DNA of 64,000 nt from Inquilinus ginsengisoli_B (GCF_050434925.1 NZ_JBNDJK010000001.1:7502001-7566000), one strand, 5' to 3'; positions 1-8,243 are shown, numbered from the stretch's first letter. The notes: generated from the sequence alone by a model not told the origin. Numbers and translations: made by a program.

Positions 1-399
1 GCGCGTTTCGCCACGCCGGGGGTGAATATCGGCCTATTCTGCTCCACCCCCATGGTCGCGCTGTCGCGCGCCGTCGGCCGCAAGCCGGCGATGGAGATGC
101 TGCTGACCGGCGACGCCGTGACCGCCGACCGGGCGCGCGAGCTGGGCCTGGTCAACCGGCTGGTTCCGGCCGCCCGGCTGGCCGAGGAGACGATGGCCCT
201 GGCCCGGCAGATCGCGGCGAAATCGCCGCTGACCCTGGCGATCGGCAAGGAAGCCTTCTACGAGCAGGCGGAGCTGGGGCTGCAGGGCGCCTATGAATAT
301 GCGAGCGAGGTGATGGTGCGGAACATGCTGGCCCGCGACGCCGAGGAAGGCATCGACGCTTTCCTGGAAAAGCGCCCGCCCGTCTGGCAGGGGCGCTGA
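1..399 (+). CDS. Enoyl-CoA hydratase/isomerase family protein, C-terminal part (5' end outside the window)
   Basis: The frame is open from base 1 and ends at a TGA at 397-399, so only the last 132 residues are present. The start ARFATPGVNIGLFCSTPMVA is the typical crotonase core segment (pattern F.TPG.NIGLF), followed by the helix with the usual (E/M)MLLTGD motif and A..LGLVN. The C-terminal part is the trimerisation helix region of the family. Crotonases hydrate or isomerise acyl-CoA thioesters in the cytoplasm; the acyl substrate cannot be told. The next gene encodes a CoA-binding protein only 7 bases downstream, so co-transcription is likely. The GTG at 22 is an internal Val codon, not a start. 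Confidence 0.9.
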   Translation, partial: ARFATPGVNIGLFCSTPMVALSRAVGRKPAMEMLLTGDAVTADRARELGLVNRLVPAARLAEETMALARQIAAKSPLTLAIGKEAFYEQAELGLQGAYEYASEVMVRNMLARDAEEGIDAFLEKRPPVWQGR

Positions 400-406
400 G
401 ACCGGA

Positions 407-895
407 ATGGATCACGAGCGCTACGAGGACGCCTATCTCCGCGGCATCCTGCGCGGGGTGAAGACCATCGCCATGGTCGGCGCCAGCCCGAACTGGAACC
501 GCCCCAGTTACTTCGCCATGACCTATCTGCAGGGCAAGGGCTACAAGGTCATCCCGGTCAATCCCGGCGTCGCCGGCCAGACCATCCTGAAGGAGACGGT
601 CTACGCCCGCCTGGCGGACGTGCCGGTGCCGGTCGACATGGTCGACATCTTCCGCAACAGCGAGGCCGCGGCGGGGGTGGTGGACGAGGCGCTGGCTCTG
701 CCGGTCAAGCCCAAGGTGATCTGGATGCAGCTCGGCGTGCGCAACGACGCCGCCGCGGCGAAGGCGGAGGCCGCCGGCATCCAGGTGGTGATGAACCGCT
801 GCCCGAAGATCGAATGGGCGCGGCTGAACGGCGAGCTGAGCTGGATGGGCACCTCGTCGCGCGTGATCTCGTCGAAGATGCAGAAAAAGGGATAG
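407..895 (+). CDS. CoA-binding domain protein (YccU type)
   Basis: A 162-residue protein that is nearly all one CoA_binding (Rossmann-type) domain. The motif IAMVGASPNWNRPSYFAMTYL near residues 21-41 is the nucleotide loop, and IPVNPG follows at about 50. WMQLGVRND and a late NRCPKIEW segment complete the family pattern. Single-domain members resemble the CoA-binding half of acetyl-CoA/succinyl-CoA synthetases but lack the catalytic partner domain; their role is unknown. It sits 7 bases after the hydratase and 4 bases before metY. The CoA-binding/MetY pair is common in Alphaproteobacteria as I recall it, which hints at a link to sulfur amino acid metabolism. Confidence 0.88.
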   Translation: MDHERYEDAYLRGILRGVKTIAMVGASPNWNRPSYFAMTYLQGKGYKVIPVNPGVAGQTILKETVYARLADVPVPVDMVDIFRNSEAAAGVVDEALALPVKPKVIWMQLGVRNDAAAAKAEAAGIQVVMNRCPKIEWARLNGELSWMGTSSRVISSKMQKKG

Positions 896-899
896 GGAC

Positions 900-2201
900 A
901 TGTCCGAGAACAGCAGCGGCCCCGGCTTCGAGACGCTGGCCATCCATGCCGGCGCCCGGCCGGACCCGACCACCGGGGCGCGGCAGACGCCGATCTACCA
1001 GACCACATCCTTCGTCTTCGAGGATGCCGAGCACGCGGCGTCGCTGTTCAACCTGCAGAAGCTGGGCTTCATCTACAGCCGGCTGACCAACCCGACCGTG
1101 TCGGTGCTGGAGGAGCGGATCGCCTCGCTGGAAGGCGGGGTCGGCGCCATCGCCGCCGCCTCCGGCCACGGCGCCCAGTTGCTGGCGCTGTTCCCGTTCA
1201 TGGAGCCGGGGGCCGAGATCGTCGCCGCCAACAAGCTGTATGGCGGGTCGATCAACCAGCTCGGCAACAGCTTCAAGCGCGCCTTCGGCTGGGTCACCCA
1301 TTTCGTCGATGCCGACGACCCGGAGAACACCCGCCGCGCCGCCAACGACAAGACCCGGGCGATCTTCATCGAGAGCCTGGCCAACCCCGGCGGCGTGGTC
1401 AGCGACATCGAGGCGATCGCCAAGGTGGCGCGCGACCTGGGCGTGCCGCTGATCGTCGACAACACCATGGCGACCCCGTATCTGTGCCGGCCGATCGAGC
1501 ACGGCGCCGACATCGTCGTCCACTCCACCACCAAGTTCCTGTCCGGCAACGGCACCTCGATCGGCGGCGTGGTGGTCGATTCCGGCCGCTTCAACTGGGC
1601 CCAGTCCGACAAGTTCAAGGGCCTGACCGGCGAGGAGCCCGGCTATCACGGCCTGCGCTTCCACGAGACCTTCGGCGACCTGGCCTACACCTTCTACGGC
1701 CATGCCGTCGGCCTGCGCGACCTGGGCGTCAACCAGCAGCCGATGAACGCCTTCCTCACCCTCCTGGGCATCGAGACGCTGGCGCTGCGGATGGACCGGC
1801 ACGTCGAGAATGCGCAGAAGGTGGCGGAGTTCCTGTCGACCCACCCGTCGGTCGAGTGGGTGAACTACGCCGGCCTGCCGTCGTCGAAATACCACGCCCT
1901 GGCCAGGCGATACCTGCCGCGCGGCGCGGGCTCGGTCTTCACCTTCGGCGTCAAGGGCGGCTTCGATGCCGGCGTCAAGGTGGTGGAGGGCGTCGAGCTG
2001 CTGAGCCACCTGGCCAATATCGGCGACGCCCGGTCGCTGATCATCCACCCGGCCTCGACCACCCACCGCCAGCTGACGCCGGAGGGCCTGAAGGCCGCCG
2101 GCGCCGGGCCGGAGGTGATCCGCCTGTCGATCGGCCTGGAATCGGTCGGCGACATCATCGCCGACCTCGACCAGGCGCTGCGGGCGGCGGCCGGGATCTG
2201 A
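900..2201 (+). CDS. metY: O-acetylhomoserine sulfhydrylase (O-acetylhomoserine aminocarboxypropyltransferase)
   Basis: A 433-residue cytoplasmic PLP enzyme of the Cys/Met metabolism family, full length for MetY. It makes homocysteine from O-acetylhomoserine and sulfide. Visible family marks are the opening FETLAIHAGARPDPTTGARQ, the YSRLTNPT phosphate/PLP segment (about 59-66), the Asp of VDNTMATP (D187) that holds the pyridine nitrogen, and the Schiff-base lysine K212 in HSTTKFLSGNGTS. The large insertion between about 225 and 270 (GLRFHETFGDLAY) is typical of MetY rather than MetB/MetZ. Start ATG 900 has GGGA shortly upstream. A hairpin follows the stop. Confidence 0.93.
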   Translation: MSENSSGPGFETLAIHAGARPDPTTGARQTPIYQTTSFVFEDAEHAASLFNLQKLGFIYSRLTNPTVSVLEERIASLEGGVGAIAAASGHGAQLLALFPFMEPGAEIVAANKLYGGSINQLGNSFKRAFGWVTHFVDADDPENTRRAANDKTRAIFIESLANPGGVVSDIEAIAKVARDLGVPLIVDNTMATPYLCRPIEHGADIVVHSTTKFLSGNGTSIGGVVVDSGRFNWAQSDKFKGLTGEEPGYHGLRFHETFGDLAYTFYGHAVGLRDLGVNQQPMNAFLTLLGIETLALRMDRHVENAQKVAEFLSTHPSVEWVNYAGLPSSKYHALARRYLPRGAGSVFTFGVKGGFDAGVKVVEGVELLSHLANIGDARSLIIHPASTTHRQLTPEGLKAAGAGPEVIRLSIGLESVGDIIADLDQALRAAAGI

Positions 2202-2212
2202 CGTCTCGCGCG

Positions 2213-2243
2213 GGCCGGATCCGCCACTCTGGCGGATTCGGCC
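2213..2243. terminator. Hairpin after metY
   Basis: GGCCGGATCCGCC, loop ACTCT, then GGCGGATTCGGCC: a 13-bp stem with one G-T type mismatch, 12 bases after the metY stop. No T-run follows, so it could act as a rho-assisted end or mRNA stabiliser rather than a classic intrinsic terminator. Confidence 0.55.
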
Positions 2244-2304
2244 GATGTGGGCCGAGGACGGCGACAGCTCTTTACTTCCTATTCTCTTACATACAATAAT
2301 ATGT

Positions 2305-2334
2305 TGAGTTGAATTTTACCAAATTTGCAACTCA
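2305..2334. promoter_or_regulatory. Inverted repeat in the AT-rich leader of the lipoprotein gene
   Basis: Between about 2270 and 2350 base composition falls sharply to AT-rich, in contrast with everything around it. Inside lie TGAGTTG (2305-2311) and CAACTCA (2328-2334), with partly pairing AATTT/AAATTT inside them. This fits an operator or a leader stem ahead of the lipoprotein start at 2359. The assignment is inference. Confidence 0.4.
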
Positions 2335-2358
2335 CAAACTTTAGCATCGGGGATATAA

Positions 2359-2811
2359 ATGAAGGCATTTCTACTTGGGCTCGCCGCAGCGGTGAGCCTC
2401 AGCGCCTGTTCCTCCATCATCGAAGGCACGTCCCAGGAAGTCGCGGTCAACACCAACCCACCCGGAGCCATGTGCCGGCTTGAGCGAGAAGGCACCGTGA
2501 TTGCGACCATTCCGGTGACGCCGGCGGCCACGACCATCAAGAAGACCAAGCACGACATCACAATTTCTTGCGAGAAGGCGGGATTTCAGACGGCCACCTT
2601 CATGAACAAGTCGGATGTCGCCGGTGCCACCGTCGGCAACATCATCCTGGGCGGCGGCATCGGCTGGGCGATCGATTCCGCCAGTGGTGCCGACAACAAA
2701 TACACATCGCCGGTGAACATCACCCTGGTTCCCGCGGGTGTCGGCGGCCCCGCCCTGGTTCGCCAGAACAACGCCGCCCCGGTGCTGCAGATGAAGCCCG
2801 TCGGCTCTTGA
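2359..2811 (+). CDS. Small lipoprotein (PEGA-like surface domain)
   Basis: A 150-residue predicted lipoprotein. The signal peptide MKAFLLGLAAAVSLSAC ends in the lipobox LSAC, so Cys17 would be lipidated and the protein anchored to a membrane. The following SSIIEGTSQEVAVNTNPPGAM and VTPAATTIKKTKHDITISC resemble the PEGA-type beta fold (structures where a short peptide is presented on a surface). A glycine-rich stretch near 95-110 (IILGGGIGWAID) may be a hydrophobic loop. It stands alone, behind an AT-rich leader, with metY ending 157 bases upstream. Function unknown. Comparable lipoproteins are common in Proteobacteria. Confidence 0.82.
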   Translation: MKAFLLGLAAAVSLSACSSIIEGTSQEVAVNTNPPGAMCRLEREGTVIATIPVTPAATTIKKTKHDITISCEKAGFQTATFMNKSDVAGATVGNIILGGGIGWAIDSASGADNKYTSPVNITLVPAGVGGPALVRQNNAAPVLQMKPVGS

Positions 2812-2845
2812 CCGTGCACGCCAGCGGCTCGGTGCTGCTGGAGAC

Positions 2846-3430
2846 CTAGCCGACCTGCTCGACCGTCAGGCTTCCTGCCGGCAGCGGCTGCAGCAGGGTC
2901 TTTGCCGATATCGATGGGTCCAGCCAGGCGGCCCAGTCGGCACGGTCCAGGATGGCGACCTGGCGGTCGTGATAGGGCGTGATATCCGGCCCGGGAGCCG
3001 TGGTCAGCATGGTGAAGGCTTCGCCCACATCGGGTGCGGCCCGCCAGATCCCGGCGATGCAGAACCAGGGCTGTCCCGCCCTGGTGAACAGCCACTTGTC
3101 CTTCCGCTTCTTCCCCGGCTCTGCCGGGTCGGTGAACTCGTAGAAGCCGTCGGCGATGATCAGGCAGCGGCCGGTGGCGAATTCACGGCCGTCGGAGCGG
3201 AAGTTGTACACCGGCCTGCCGCCCGGCCCCGGCCAGCTCCAGCGCCGCTGCACCAGGTCGCCAGCCCCGCCCTCGACCATGCGGATGATCGGAGCGGTGT
3301 CGGTGATCCTGATGCTGTCCCGGGCCTCGAGGTTCGGCATGCCCTCGGAGGCGCGGAGCGCGATCCCCGCAGCCGCAAAGTCCTGGTTGACCGTCGCGAC
3401 GTCCACTCTCGAGCTGTACTCGTTGCACAT
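2846..3430 (-). CDS. SOS response-associated peptidase family protein (SRAP, YedK/HMCES type)
   Basis: A 194-residue SRAP-domain protein. This family covalently traps abasic sites in single-stranded DNA through the N-terminal cysteine. The key residues are present: Cys2 exposed after removal of Met1 (MCNEYSS), Asn76 (PVYNFR), Glu98 (ADGFYEF) and His154 (PYHDRQVAIL). The variant N-terminus MCN instead of MCGR is a known subgroup as far as I recall. The gene lies 26 bases downstream of exonuclease III on the same strand, so both would be made together for abasic-site handling. Confidence 0.9.
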   Translation of the reverse strand: MCNEYSSRVDVATVNQDFAAAGIALRASEGMPNLEARDSIRITDTAPIIRMVEGGAGDLVQRRWSWPGPGGRPVYNFRSDGREFATGRCLIIADGFYEFTDPAEPGKKRKDKWLFTRAGQPWFCIAGIWRAAPDVGEAFTMLTTAPGPDITPYHDRQVAILDRADWAAWLDPSISAKTLLQPLPAGSLTVEQVG

Positions 3431-3456
3431 CGGCGTCGCCCTCCCTTCCCGTCAGC

Positions 3457-4236
3457 TTACCGGGCCTTCTTCAGTTCGATCCAGGTCGGCGCGTGGTCGC
3501 TGGCCTTCTCCCAGCCGCGGACATGCCGGTCGACGCCGGCCGCCTTCAGCCGCCTGGCCAGCGCAGGACTCAGGAGGAAGTGGTCGATCCTCAGACCGGC
3601 GTCGCGGGCATAGGCGTTCCGGAAATAGTCCCAGAAGGTGTAGACGCGCTCGCCAGGGTGGCGCTTGCGCAAGGCATCGGTCCAGCCCTGTGCCACCAGT
3701 TTGTGGAACGCCTCCCGCACCTCCGGCCGGAACAGCGCGTCGTCGACCCAGCGCTCCGGCTTGTAGACGTCGAGGTCGGTCGGCATGACGTTGAAGTCGC
3801 CGGCCAGCATCACCGGGGCGCCGGTGGCGAGCAGCTCGGCGGCGCGGGCGCCCAGCCGCTCGAACCAGCGCAGCTTGAAGTCGAATTTCGGGCCGGGCGC
3901 CGGGTTGCCGTTCGGCAAATAGAGGCAGCCGACCAGCATTCCCGCGACCGCCGCCTCGATGTAGCGGCTGTGGCTGTCGTCGGGATCGCCCGGCAGGCCG
4001 CGCTGCGTCTCGATCGGATCGGCGCCGCGCGCCAGGATGGCGACGCCGTTCCAGCCCTTCTGGCCATGCCAGATCGCGCCATAGCCGGCGGCACGGATCG
4101 CAGCGACCGGGAACCGCTCCTGTGGCGCCTTCAGCTCCTGCAGGCAGACGATGTCGGGCGCCGCCTCGGCCAGCCAGCGCAGCAGCACCGGCAGGCGGCC
4201 GTTGATGCCGTTGACGTTGAAGGTCGCGACTCTCAT
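3457..4236 (-). CDS. xth: Exodeoxyribonuclease III (AP endonuclease)
   Basis: A 259-residue EEP-family nuclease, normal length for ExoIII. It cuts the backbone 5' of abasic sites and removes 3' blocked ends. Start at 4236 gives MRVATFNVNGINGRL, the standard N-terminus; an upstream in-frame extension to 4338 has no similarity and is rejected. Active-site marks: N7 (FNVNG), E34 (CLQELK), the GDFNVMPTD metal and substrate loop near 145, and SDHAPTWIEL at the C-terminus with the catalytic His. The SRAP gene follows in the same direction, and a VOC gene diverges 73 bases away. Confidence 0.93.
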   Translation of the reverse strand: MRVATFNVNGINGRLPVLLRWLAEAAPDIVCLQELKAPQERFPVAAIRAAGYGAIWHGQKGWNGVAILARGADPIETQRGLPGDPDDSHSRYIEAAVAGMLVGCLYLPNGNPAPGPKFDFKLRWFERLGARAAELLATGAPVMLAGDFNVMPTDLDVYKPERWVDDALFRPEVREAFHKLVAQGWTDALRKRHPGERVYTFWDYFRNAYARDAGLRIDHFLLSPALARRLKAAGVDRHVRGWEKASDHAPTWIELKKAR

Positions 4237-4309
4237 GCGCTGCGGAACGGCGGCGCGGCCGATCCCGTTCCGACTCCGGGACATCTGGCTTCTGTTCCGG
4301 AGGACGCGC

Positions 4310-4720
4310 ATGGCCAGGCTCGGTTCGCTCAGCCACATCTATCTGACGGTGACCGATATCGAGCGCTCGGCGGCGCTCTATCGGCCAGTGATGGAGTTCC
4401 TCGGGTTCCGTCTGGTGAAGATCGACTGGGACCGCGCCGCCTGGGACGCGCCCGAGAGCGGCGCCCCGCAACGCTTCACCCTGGTCGCCGCCAAGGCCGA
4501 TCGGGCTTATCCCGGCCACGACCGGTACTCTCCCGGGCTGCATCACATCTGCTGGCACGCCGACAGCCGCGAGCAGGTCGACGCGCTGCACCGCCTGCTG
4601 CTGAAGCATAGCCTGACCGTCCTGGATACGCCGACCGAATACGGCTACGCCCCGGGCTATTACGCGGTGTTCTTCGCCGACCCCGACGGGATCAAGCTGG
4701 AGCTCGCGCACATCCCGTAA
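4310..4720 (+). CDS. VOC-family (glyoxalase/bleomycin resistance/dioxygenase fold) protein
   Basis: A 136-residue single VOC domain. GSLSHIYLTVTDIERSAALY is the typical first beta-alpha unit with a metal-ligand His, HHICWHADSREQVD holds the second, and the end FADPDGIKLELAH holds a Glu ligand. The fold makes metal-dependent lyases, isomerases or drug-binding proteins, and the substrate cannot be predicted. Start ATG 4310 follows GGAGG in GTTCCGGAGGACGCGC. It is divergent from xth and convergent with the amidohydrolase, whose stop lies 2 bases past its own. Confidence 0.85.
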   Translation: MARLGSLSHIYLTVTDIERSAALYRPVMEFLGFRLVKIDWDRAAWDAPESGAPQRFTLVAAKADRAYPGHDRYSPGLHHICWHADSREQVDALHRLLLKHSLTVLDTPTEYGYAPGYYAVFFADPDGIKLELAHIP

Positions 4721-4722
4721 GC

Positions 4723-5613
4723 TCAGCCGAACCCGTACAGCCGGGCCGGGTTGGCGGCGAGGACGGCATCGCGCTGCGCCGGGTCTGGCACCCAGTCGGC
4801 CAGCAGGTCGAGCAGGTCGCCGACATTCGGCATGGCGCCGGGATGGGCGACATGCGGCCAGTCGCTGCCCCACACCATCCGGTCCGGCGCGGCCCCGACC
4901 AGGGCGCGGGCGAAGGGGATGGTGTCGGCATAGGGCGGGCCGGCGGTCGAGACCCGGAAGGCGCCGGACAGCTTGACCCAGCCCTTGCCCCGGCGCAGCA
5001 GGCCGAGCAGCGCCTGGAAGCCCGGATGGTCGATCCCGGCCGAGACCGGCATGTGGCCCATATGGTCGATGACGAAGGGCACCGGCAGCCGCTCCAGCCG
5101 CGGCGCCAGCTCCGGCAGCGCCCGGGCATCGAGCAGGAATTGCAGGTGCCAGCCGAGCTCGCGGCAGCGGTCGCCGAGACGTTCCAGCTGGTCGAAGCCG
5201 ATACCGCCGCCGAACAGCACGTTGAGGCGCAGCCCCACCACGCCGGCCTCCTTCAGCCGGGCCAGCTCCGCATCCGGCGCGTCGGCCCCGACCACCGCGA
5301 TGCCGCGCAGCCGGCCCCGGTTCGCCTCCAGCGTCTCGACCATCAGCCGGTTGTCGGTGCCGTGCACGCTGACCTGGACCAGCACGCCGCGGGCCATGCC
5401 GACGGCGTCGAGCATGCCGAGATAGGCGGCTGCCGGCGCCTCGGGCGGGGTGTAGCTGCGGCTGCCGACCAGCGGATAGCCGGGCGGTCCGCCGATGACA
5501 TGGGCATGGGTGTCGCACGCCCCCGGCGGCAGCAGGATCCGGCGCGGCGGCCGCGGCGTCGGGTCCGGCGCCTGGCACAGCGGTGCGGTGGGCAGCGGCT
5601 CAGCCATCGGCAT
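4723..5613 (-). CDS. Amidohydrolase of the 2-pyrone-4,6-dicarboxylate lactonase (LigI) type
   Basis: A 296-residue TIM-barrel amidohydrolase. The metal motif DTHAHVIGG is near residue 35, VVGLRLNVLFGG in the middle, PFVIDHMGHMP around 175 and WGSDWPHV around 245. This pattern matches the amidohydrolase_2 group that includes PDC lactonase of protocatechuate/gallate 4,5-cleavage. The start is taken at 5613 (alternative 5607) and overlaps the end of the MFS gene by 14 bases. With the aromatic-acid-type carrier and maleylacetoacetate isomerase upstream, a role in aromatic or lactone breakdown is likely, but the exact substrate is not proven. Confidence 0.83.
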   Translation of the reverse strand: MPMAEPLPTAPLCQAPDPTPRPPRRILLPPGACDTHAHVIGGPPGYPLVGSRSYTPPEAPAAAYLGMLDAVGMARGVLVQVSVHGTDNRLMVETLEANRGRLRGIAVVGADAPDAELARLKEAGVVGLRLNVLFGGGIGFDQLERLGDRCRELGWHLQFLLDARALPELAPRLERLPVPFVIDHMGHMPVSAGIDHPGFQALLGLLRRGKGWVKLSGAFRVSTAGPPYADTIPFARALVGAAPDRMVWGSDWPHVAHPGAMPNVGDLLDLLADWVPDPAQRDAVLAANPARLYGFG

Positions 5614-6865
5614 GCAGGGTCTTTCCCTTGGTCTCGGGCAGCGCCAGCGCGGCGATGAACAGCAGGGCGTAGGCGCCGATGGCAAAGATCGCGATCGCCC
5701 GGCCCAGCGGCATGCTGGCGCTGAGCGTTCCGACCAGCATCGGGAACAGGGCGCCGACGCCGCGGCCGAAGTTGTAGGCGAAGCCCTGGCCGGAGCCGCG
5801 CACCCGGGTCGGGAACAGCTCGGTCAGGAAGGCGCCGACGCCGCTGAAATAGCCCGAGCCGAAGAAGCCGAGCGGGAAGCCCAGCAGCAGCACCACCTCG
5901 TTGCTCAGGTTGAGGCTGGTATAGGCGAACACCATGACGATGGCGCAGGCCGAGAACACGAAGAACAGCATCTTCCGCCCGATCCGGTCGGCGAGGTAGG
6001 CGCCGACCAGATAGCCGGTGAACGACCCGGCGATGACCACGGCGAGATAGCCGCTGCTGCCGATGTCGGACAGGCCCTGGCCCTTGAGATAGCTCGGCAG
6101 CCAGGTGGTGATGGCGTAGTAGCCGCCCTGGGCGCCGGTGGTCAGCAGCGAGGTCAGGATGGTGATCTTCAGCACCGGGCCGGAGAAGATCTCCAGCAGG
6201 CCGGGCCGGTCGCCGGTCTCGGCGATCCGGCGTTGCGTCTCGGCGAACACCGGCGGCTCGTCGACGAAGCGGCGCAGGAAGAACACCAGGATCGCCGGCA
6301 CGATGCCGATGAAGAACAGGTAGCGCCAGGCGACCGACGGGTCGAAGGCCAGGAACAGGATGGTCTTGACGATCAGCGCGATGGCCCAGCCGATGGCCCA
6401 GCCCGACTGCACCGTGCCGACCGCCTTGCCGCGATGCTCGGCCCGGATCACCTCGCCCATCAGCACCGCGCCGGCGGCCCATTCGCCGCCGAAGCCGAAG
6501 CCCATCAGGGCGCGGGCGATCAGCAACTGCTCGAAGCTCTGGGCGAAGCCGCTGAGGAAGGTGAAGACCGAGAACCACAGGATGGTCAGCTGCAGCGTCC
6601 GCACCCGGCCGATGCGGTCGGCCAGCAGGCCCGCGGCCCAGCCGCCGACGGCGGAGCAGAGCAGCGTCACCGTGGCGATCTGGCCGGCCTGGGCGTTGGT
6701 CAGGCTCCACAGCGCGATGATGGTGGGGATCACGAAGCTGTAGATCTGGACATCCATTGCGTCCAGGCCCCAGCCGGCGAAGCAGGCCCAGAAGGTCCGC
6801 CGCTCCGGCGGCGACATCTCCTGAAACCAGGCGGTCGGGCTGGTGTCGCTCGTCTCGGTCGTCAT
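5600..6865 (-). CDS. MFS transporter, aromatic acid:H+ symporter (AAHS)-like
   Basis: About 421 residues with 12 predicted membrane helices. The loop 2-3 motif GLLADRIGRVRT and its repeat in the second half, YLADRIGRKML, mark the major facilitator fold. The N-terminal half (FWACFAGWGLDAMDVQIYSFV, with an acidic residue pair in helix 1, then GFGFGGEWAAGAVLMGE) is characteristic of metabolite:H+ and aromatic acid symporters. It should import a carboxylate through the inner membrane. The start could be 6865, 6880 or GTG 6889; 6865 gives MTTETSDTSP. The following amidohydrolase overlaps its end, which indicates one operon. Confidence 0.85.
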   Translation of the reverse strand: MTTETSDTSPTAWFQEMSPPERRTFWACFAGWGLDAMDVQIYSFVIPTIIALWSLTNAQAGQIATVTLLCSAVGGWAAGLLADRIGRVRTLQLTILWFSVFTFLSGFAQSFEQLLIARALMGFGFGGEWAAGAVLMGEVIRAEHRGKAVGTVQSGWAIGWAIALIVKTILFLAFDPSVAWRYLFFIGIVPAILVFFLRRFVDEPPVFAETQRRIAETGDRPGLLEIFSGPVLKITILTSLLTTGAQGGYYAITTWLPSYLKGQGLSDIGSSGYLAVVIAGSFTGYLVGAYLADRIGRKMLFFVFSACAIVMVFAYTSLNLSNEVVLLLGFPLGFFGSGYFSGVGAFLTELFPTRVRGSGQGFAYNFGRGVGALFPMLVGTLSASMPLGRAIAIFAIGAYALLFIAALALPETKGKTLHADG

Positions 6866-6908
6866 GCGGGCCCTCGTCATTGCCGCCACATCCGGCGGAG
6901 GTCGGCTC

Positions 6909-7550
6909 TCAGGCCTCGGCGTCGCCCTGGCGCTCGGGTGCCGCCTCGGCGAAGGCCGGCAGCGCCACCGCCCGCTCCTCGATGCCGAGCAGCGTCGGAT
7001 AGGGGTTGAGGTCGCAGTCGAAGCGGCGGGCGTTGTAGAGCTGCGGGATCAGGCAGCAATCGGCGATGGTCGGCATCGAGTCGTGACAGAAGGCGCCGGT
7101 CTGGGGCGAGCGCGACAGCTGGGCCTCCAGCGCGCCGAGCCCCTCGGCCACCCAGTGGCGGTACCATTCCTCGATCGCCGCCTCGTCATGGCCGAGCGGC
7201 GAGCGCAGGTAGCGCAGGACGCGCAGGTTGTTGAGCGGATGGATCTCGCAGGCGATCGACAGGGCGATCGACCGCACCCGGGCGCGGCCCGCCGGGTCGG
7301 GCGGCAGCAGAGGCGGCGCGGGATGCATCTCCTCCAGATACTCGATGATCGCCAGCGACTGGGTGATCACCGGCCCCTCGCCCTCCAGCGCCGGCACCAG
7401 CTTCTGCGGGTTCAGCGAACGATAGGGCTCCACCGCCTGCTCGCCCCGGCGCAGATGGTGGAACACCGAATCGTAGTCGAGCCCCTTCAGCGCCATGGCG
7501 ATGCGGACCCGAAAGGCGGCGGATGAGCGGTAATAGGTGTGCAGCTTCAT
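6909..7550 (-). CDS. maiA: Maleylacetoacetate isomerase (zeta-class glutathione S-transferase)
   Basis: A 213-residue GST-fold protein. The zeta motif is YRSSAAFRVRIAMALKGL with active-site Ser9-Ser10 near the N-terminus. QSLAIIEYLEE is the glutathione-contact segment, and SIACEIHPLNNLRVL with the C-terminal TIADCCLIPQLYNARRF are strong zeta-class signatures. The enzyme converts maleylacetoacetate to fumarylacetoacetate in tyrosine/homogentisate breakdown and acts on related maleyl compounds. It is the first gene of a three-gene set with the MFS carrier and amidohydrolase. No homogentisate dioxygenase or fumarylacetoacetase is next to it, so the route may be different. Confidence 0.9.
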   Translation of the reverse strand: MKLHTYYRSSAAFRVRIAMALKGLDYDSVFHHLRRGEQAVEPYRSLNPQKLVPALEGEGPVITQSLAIIEYLEEMHPAPPLLPPDPAGRARVRSIALSIACEIHPLNNLRVLRYLRSPLGHDEAAIEEWYRHWVAEGLGALEAQLSRSPQTGAFCHDSMPTIADCCLIPQLYNARRFDCDLNPYPTLLGIEERAVALPAFAEAAPERQGDAEA

Positions 7551-7616
7551 GGCTTGGGTCAGCTTTCCCCGCGTGCTACCAGCGAATCCACATAGCCCGA
7601 AGCGGAGCCAGTTGCC

Positions 7617-8243
7617 ATGTCCTCGTCACACCCGCCCTCGGGGCGCCCCACCGTCGTCTTCGACATCGGTGCCGTGCTGCTCGAATGGAATCCGCGGCAT
7701 CTCTATCGCAAGCTGTTCGCGGACGAAGCGACGATGGAAGCATTCCTAAGCGAAGTCTGCACCCATGACTGGAACCTGTCGATGGACGGCGGCACGCCCT
7801 TCCCCGAGGCAATCGCCGCCAAGGTTGCCGAGTTCCCGCATCACGAACCCCTGATCCGCGCCTTCGACGAGCGCTGGGAGGAGATGGTGCCGCATGTCAT
7901 CGAGGGCACGGTCGAGATCCTGAAGGGGCTGAAGGACCGCGGCGACAAGGTCTATGCCATCACCAACTTCTCGGCCGAGAAGTTCGCCCTGGCCCTGACG
8001 AAATGGCCGTTCCTGGGCTGGTTCGACGGCGTCATCGTCTCGGCCCATGAGAAGCTGCTGAAGCCGGATGCGCGGATCTACCGGCTGCTGGAGAGCCGCT
8101 TCGGGCTGGATCTGCGCGACTGCATCTTCATCGACGACAACCCCGGCAACGTCGTCGGCGCCCGCGCCGTCGGCATGCGTACGATCCACTTCGAATCGCC
8201 GGAGCAGGCGCGGCGGGAACTGACCGAGATGGGCGCGCTCTAG
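7617..8243 (+). CDS. HAD-superfamily hydrolase (YihX/haloacid dehalogenase-like)
   Basis: A 208-residue HAD hydrolase with an alpha-helical C1 cap. The nucleophile is D16 in VVFDIGAVLLEW. The usual second Asp (position +2) is replaced by Gly, as in the YihX-like branch. Motif II is AITNFS, motif III is LLKPDARIY, and the metal motif is FIDDNPGNVVGA near 170. Likely a cytoplasmic phosphatase or dehalogenase of unknown substrate. It is divergent from maiA, with 66 bases between. Start ATG 7617 has a weak ribosome site (CGGAGCCAGTTGCC). Confidence 0.88.
   Translation: MSSSHPPSGRPTVVFDIGAVLLEWNPRHLYRKLFADEATMEAFLSEVCTHDWNLSMDGGTPFPEAIAAKVAEFPHHEPLIRAFDERWEEMVPHVIEGTVEILKGLKDRGDKVYAITNFSAEKFALALTKWPFLGWFDGVIVSAHEKLLKPDARIYRLLESRFGLDLRDCIFIDDNPGNVVGARAVGMRTIHFESPEQARRELTEMGAL

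Noticed and set aside
705..2066. A 453-codon minus-strand frame over metY
   Set aside because: Antisense to an obvious PLP enzyme. No motif, and no start with a ribosome site.
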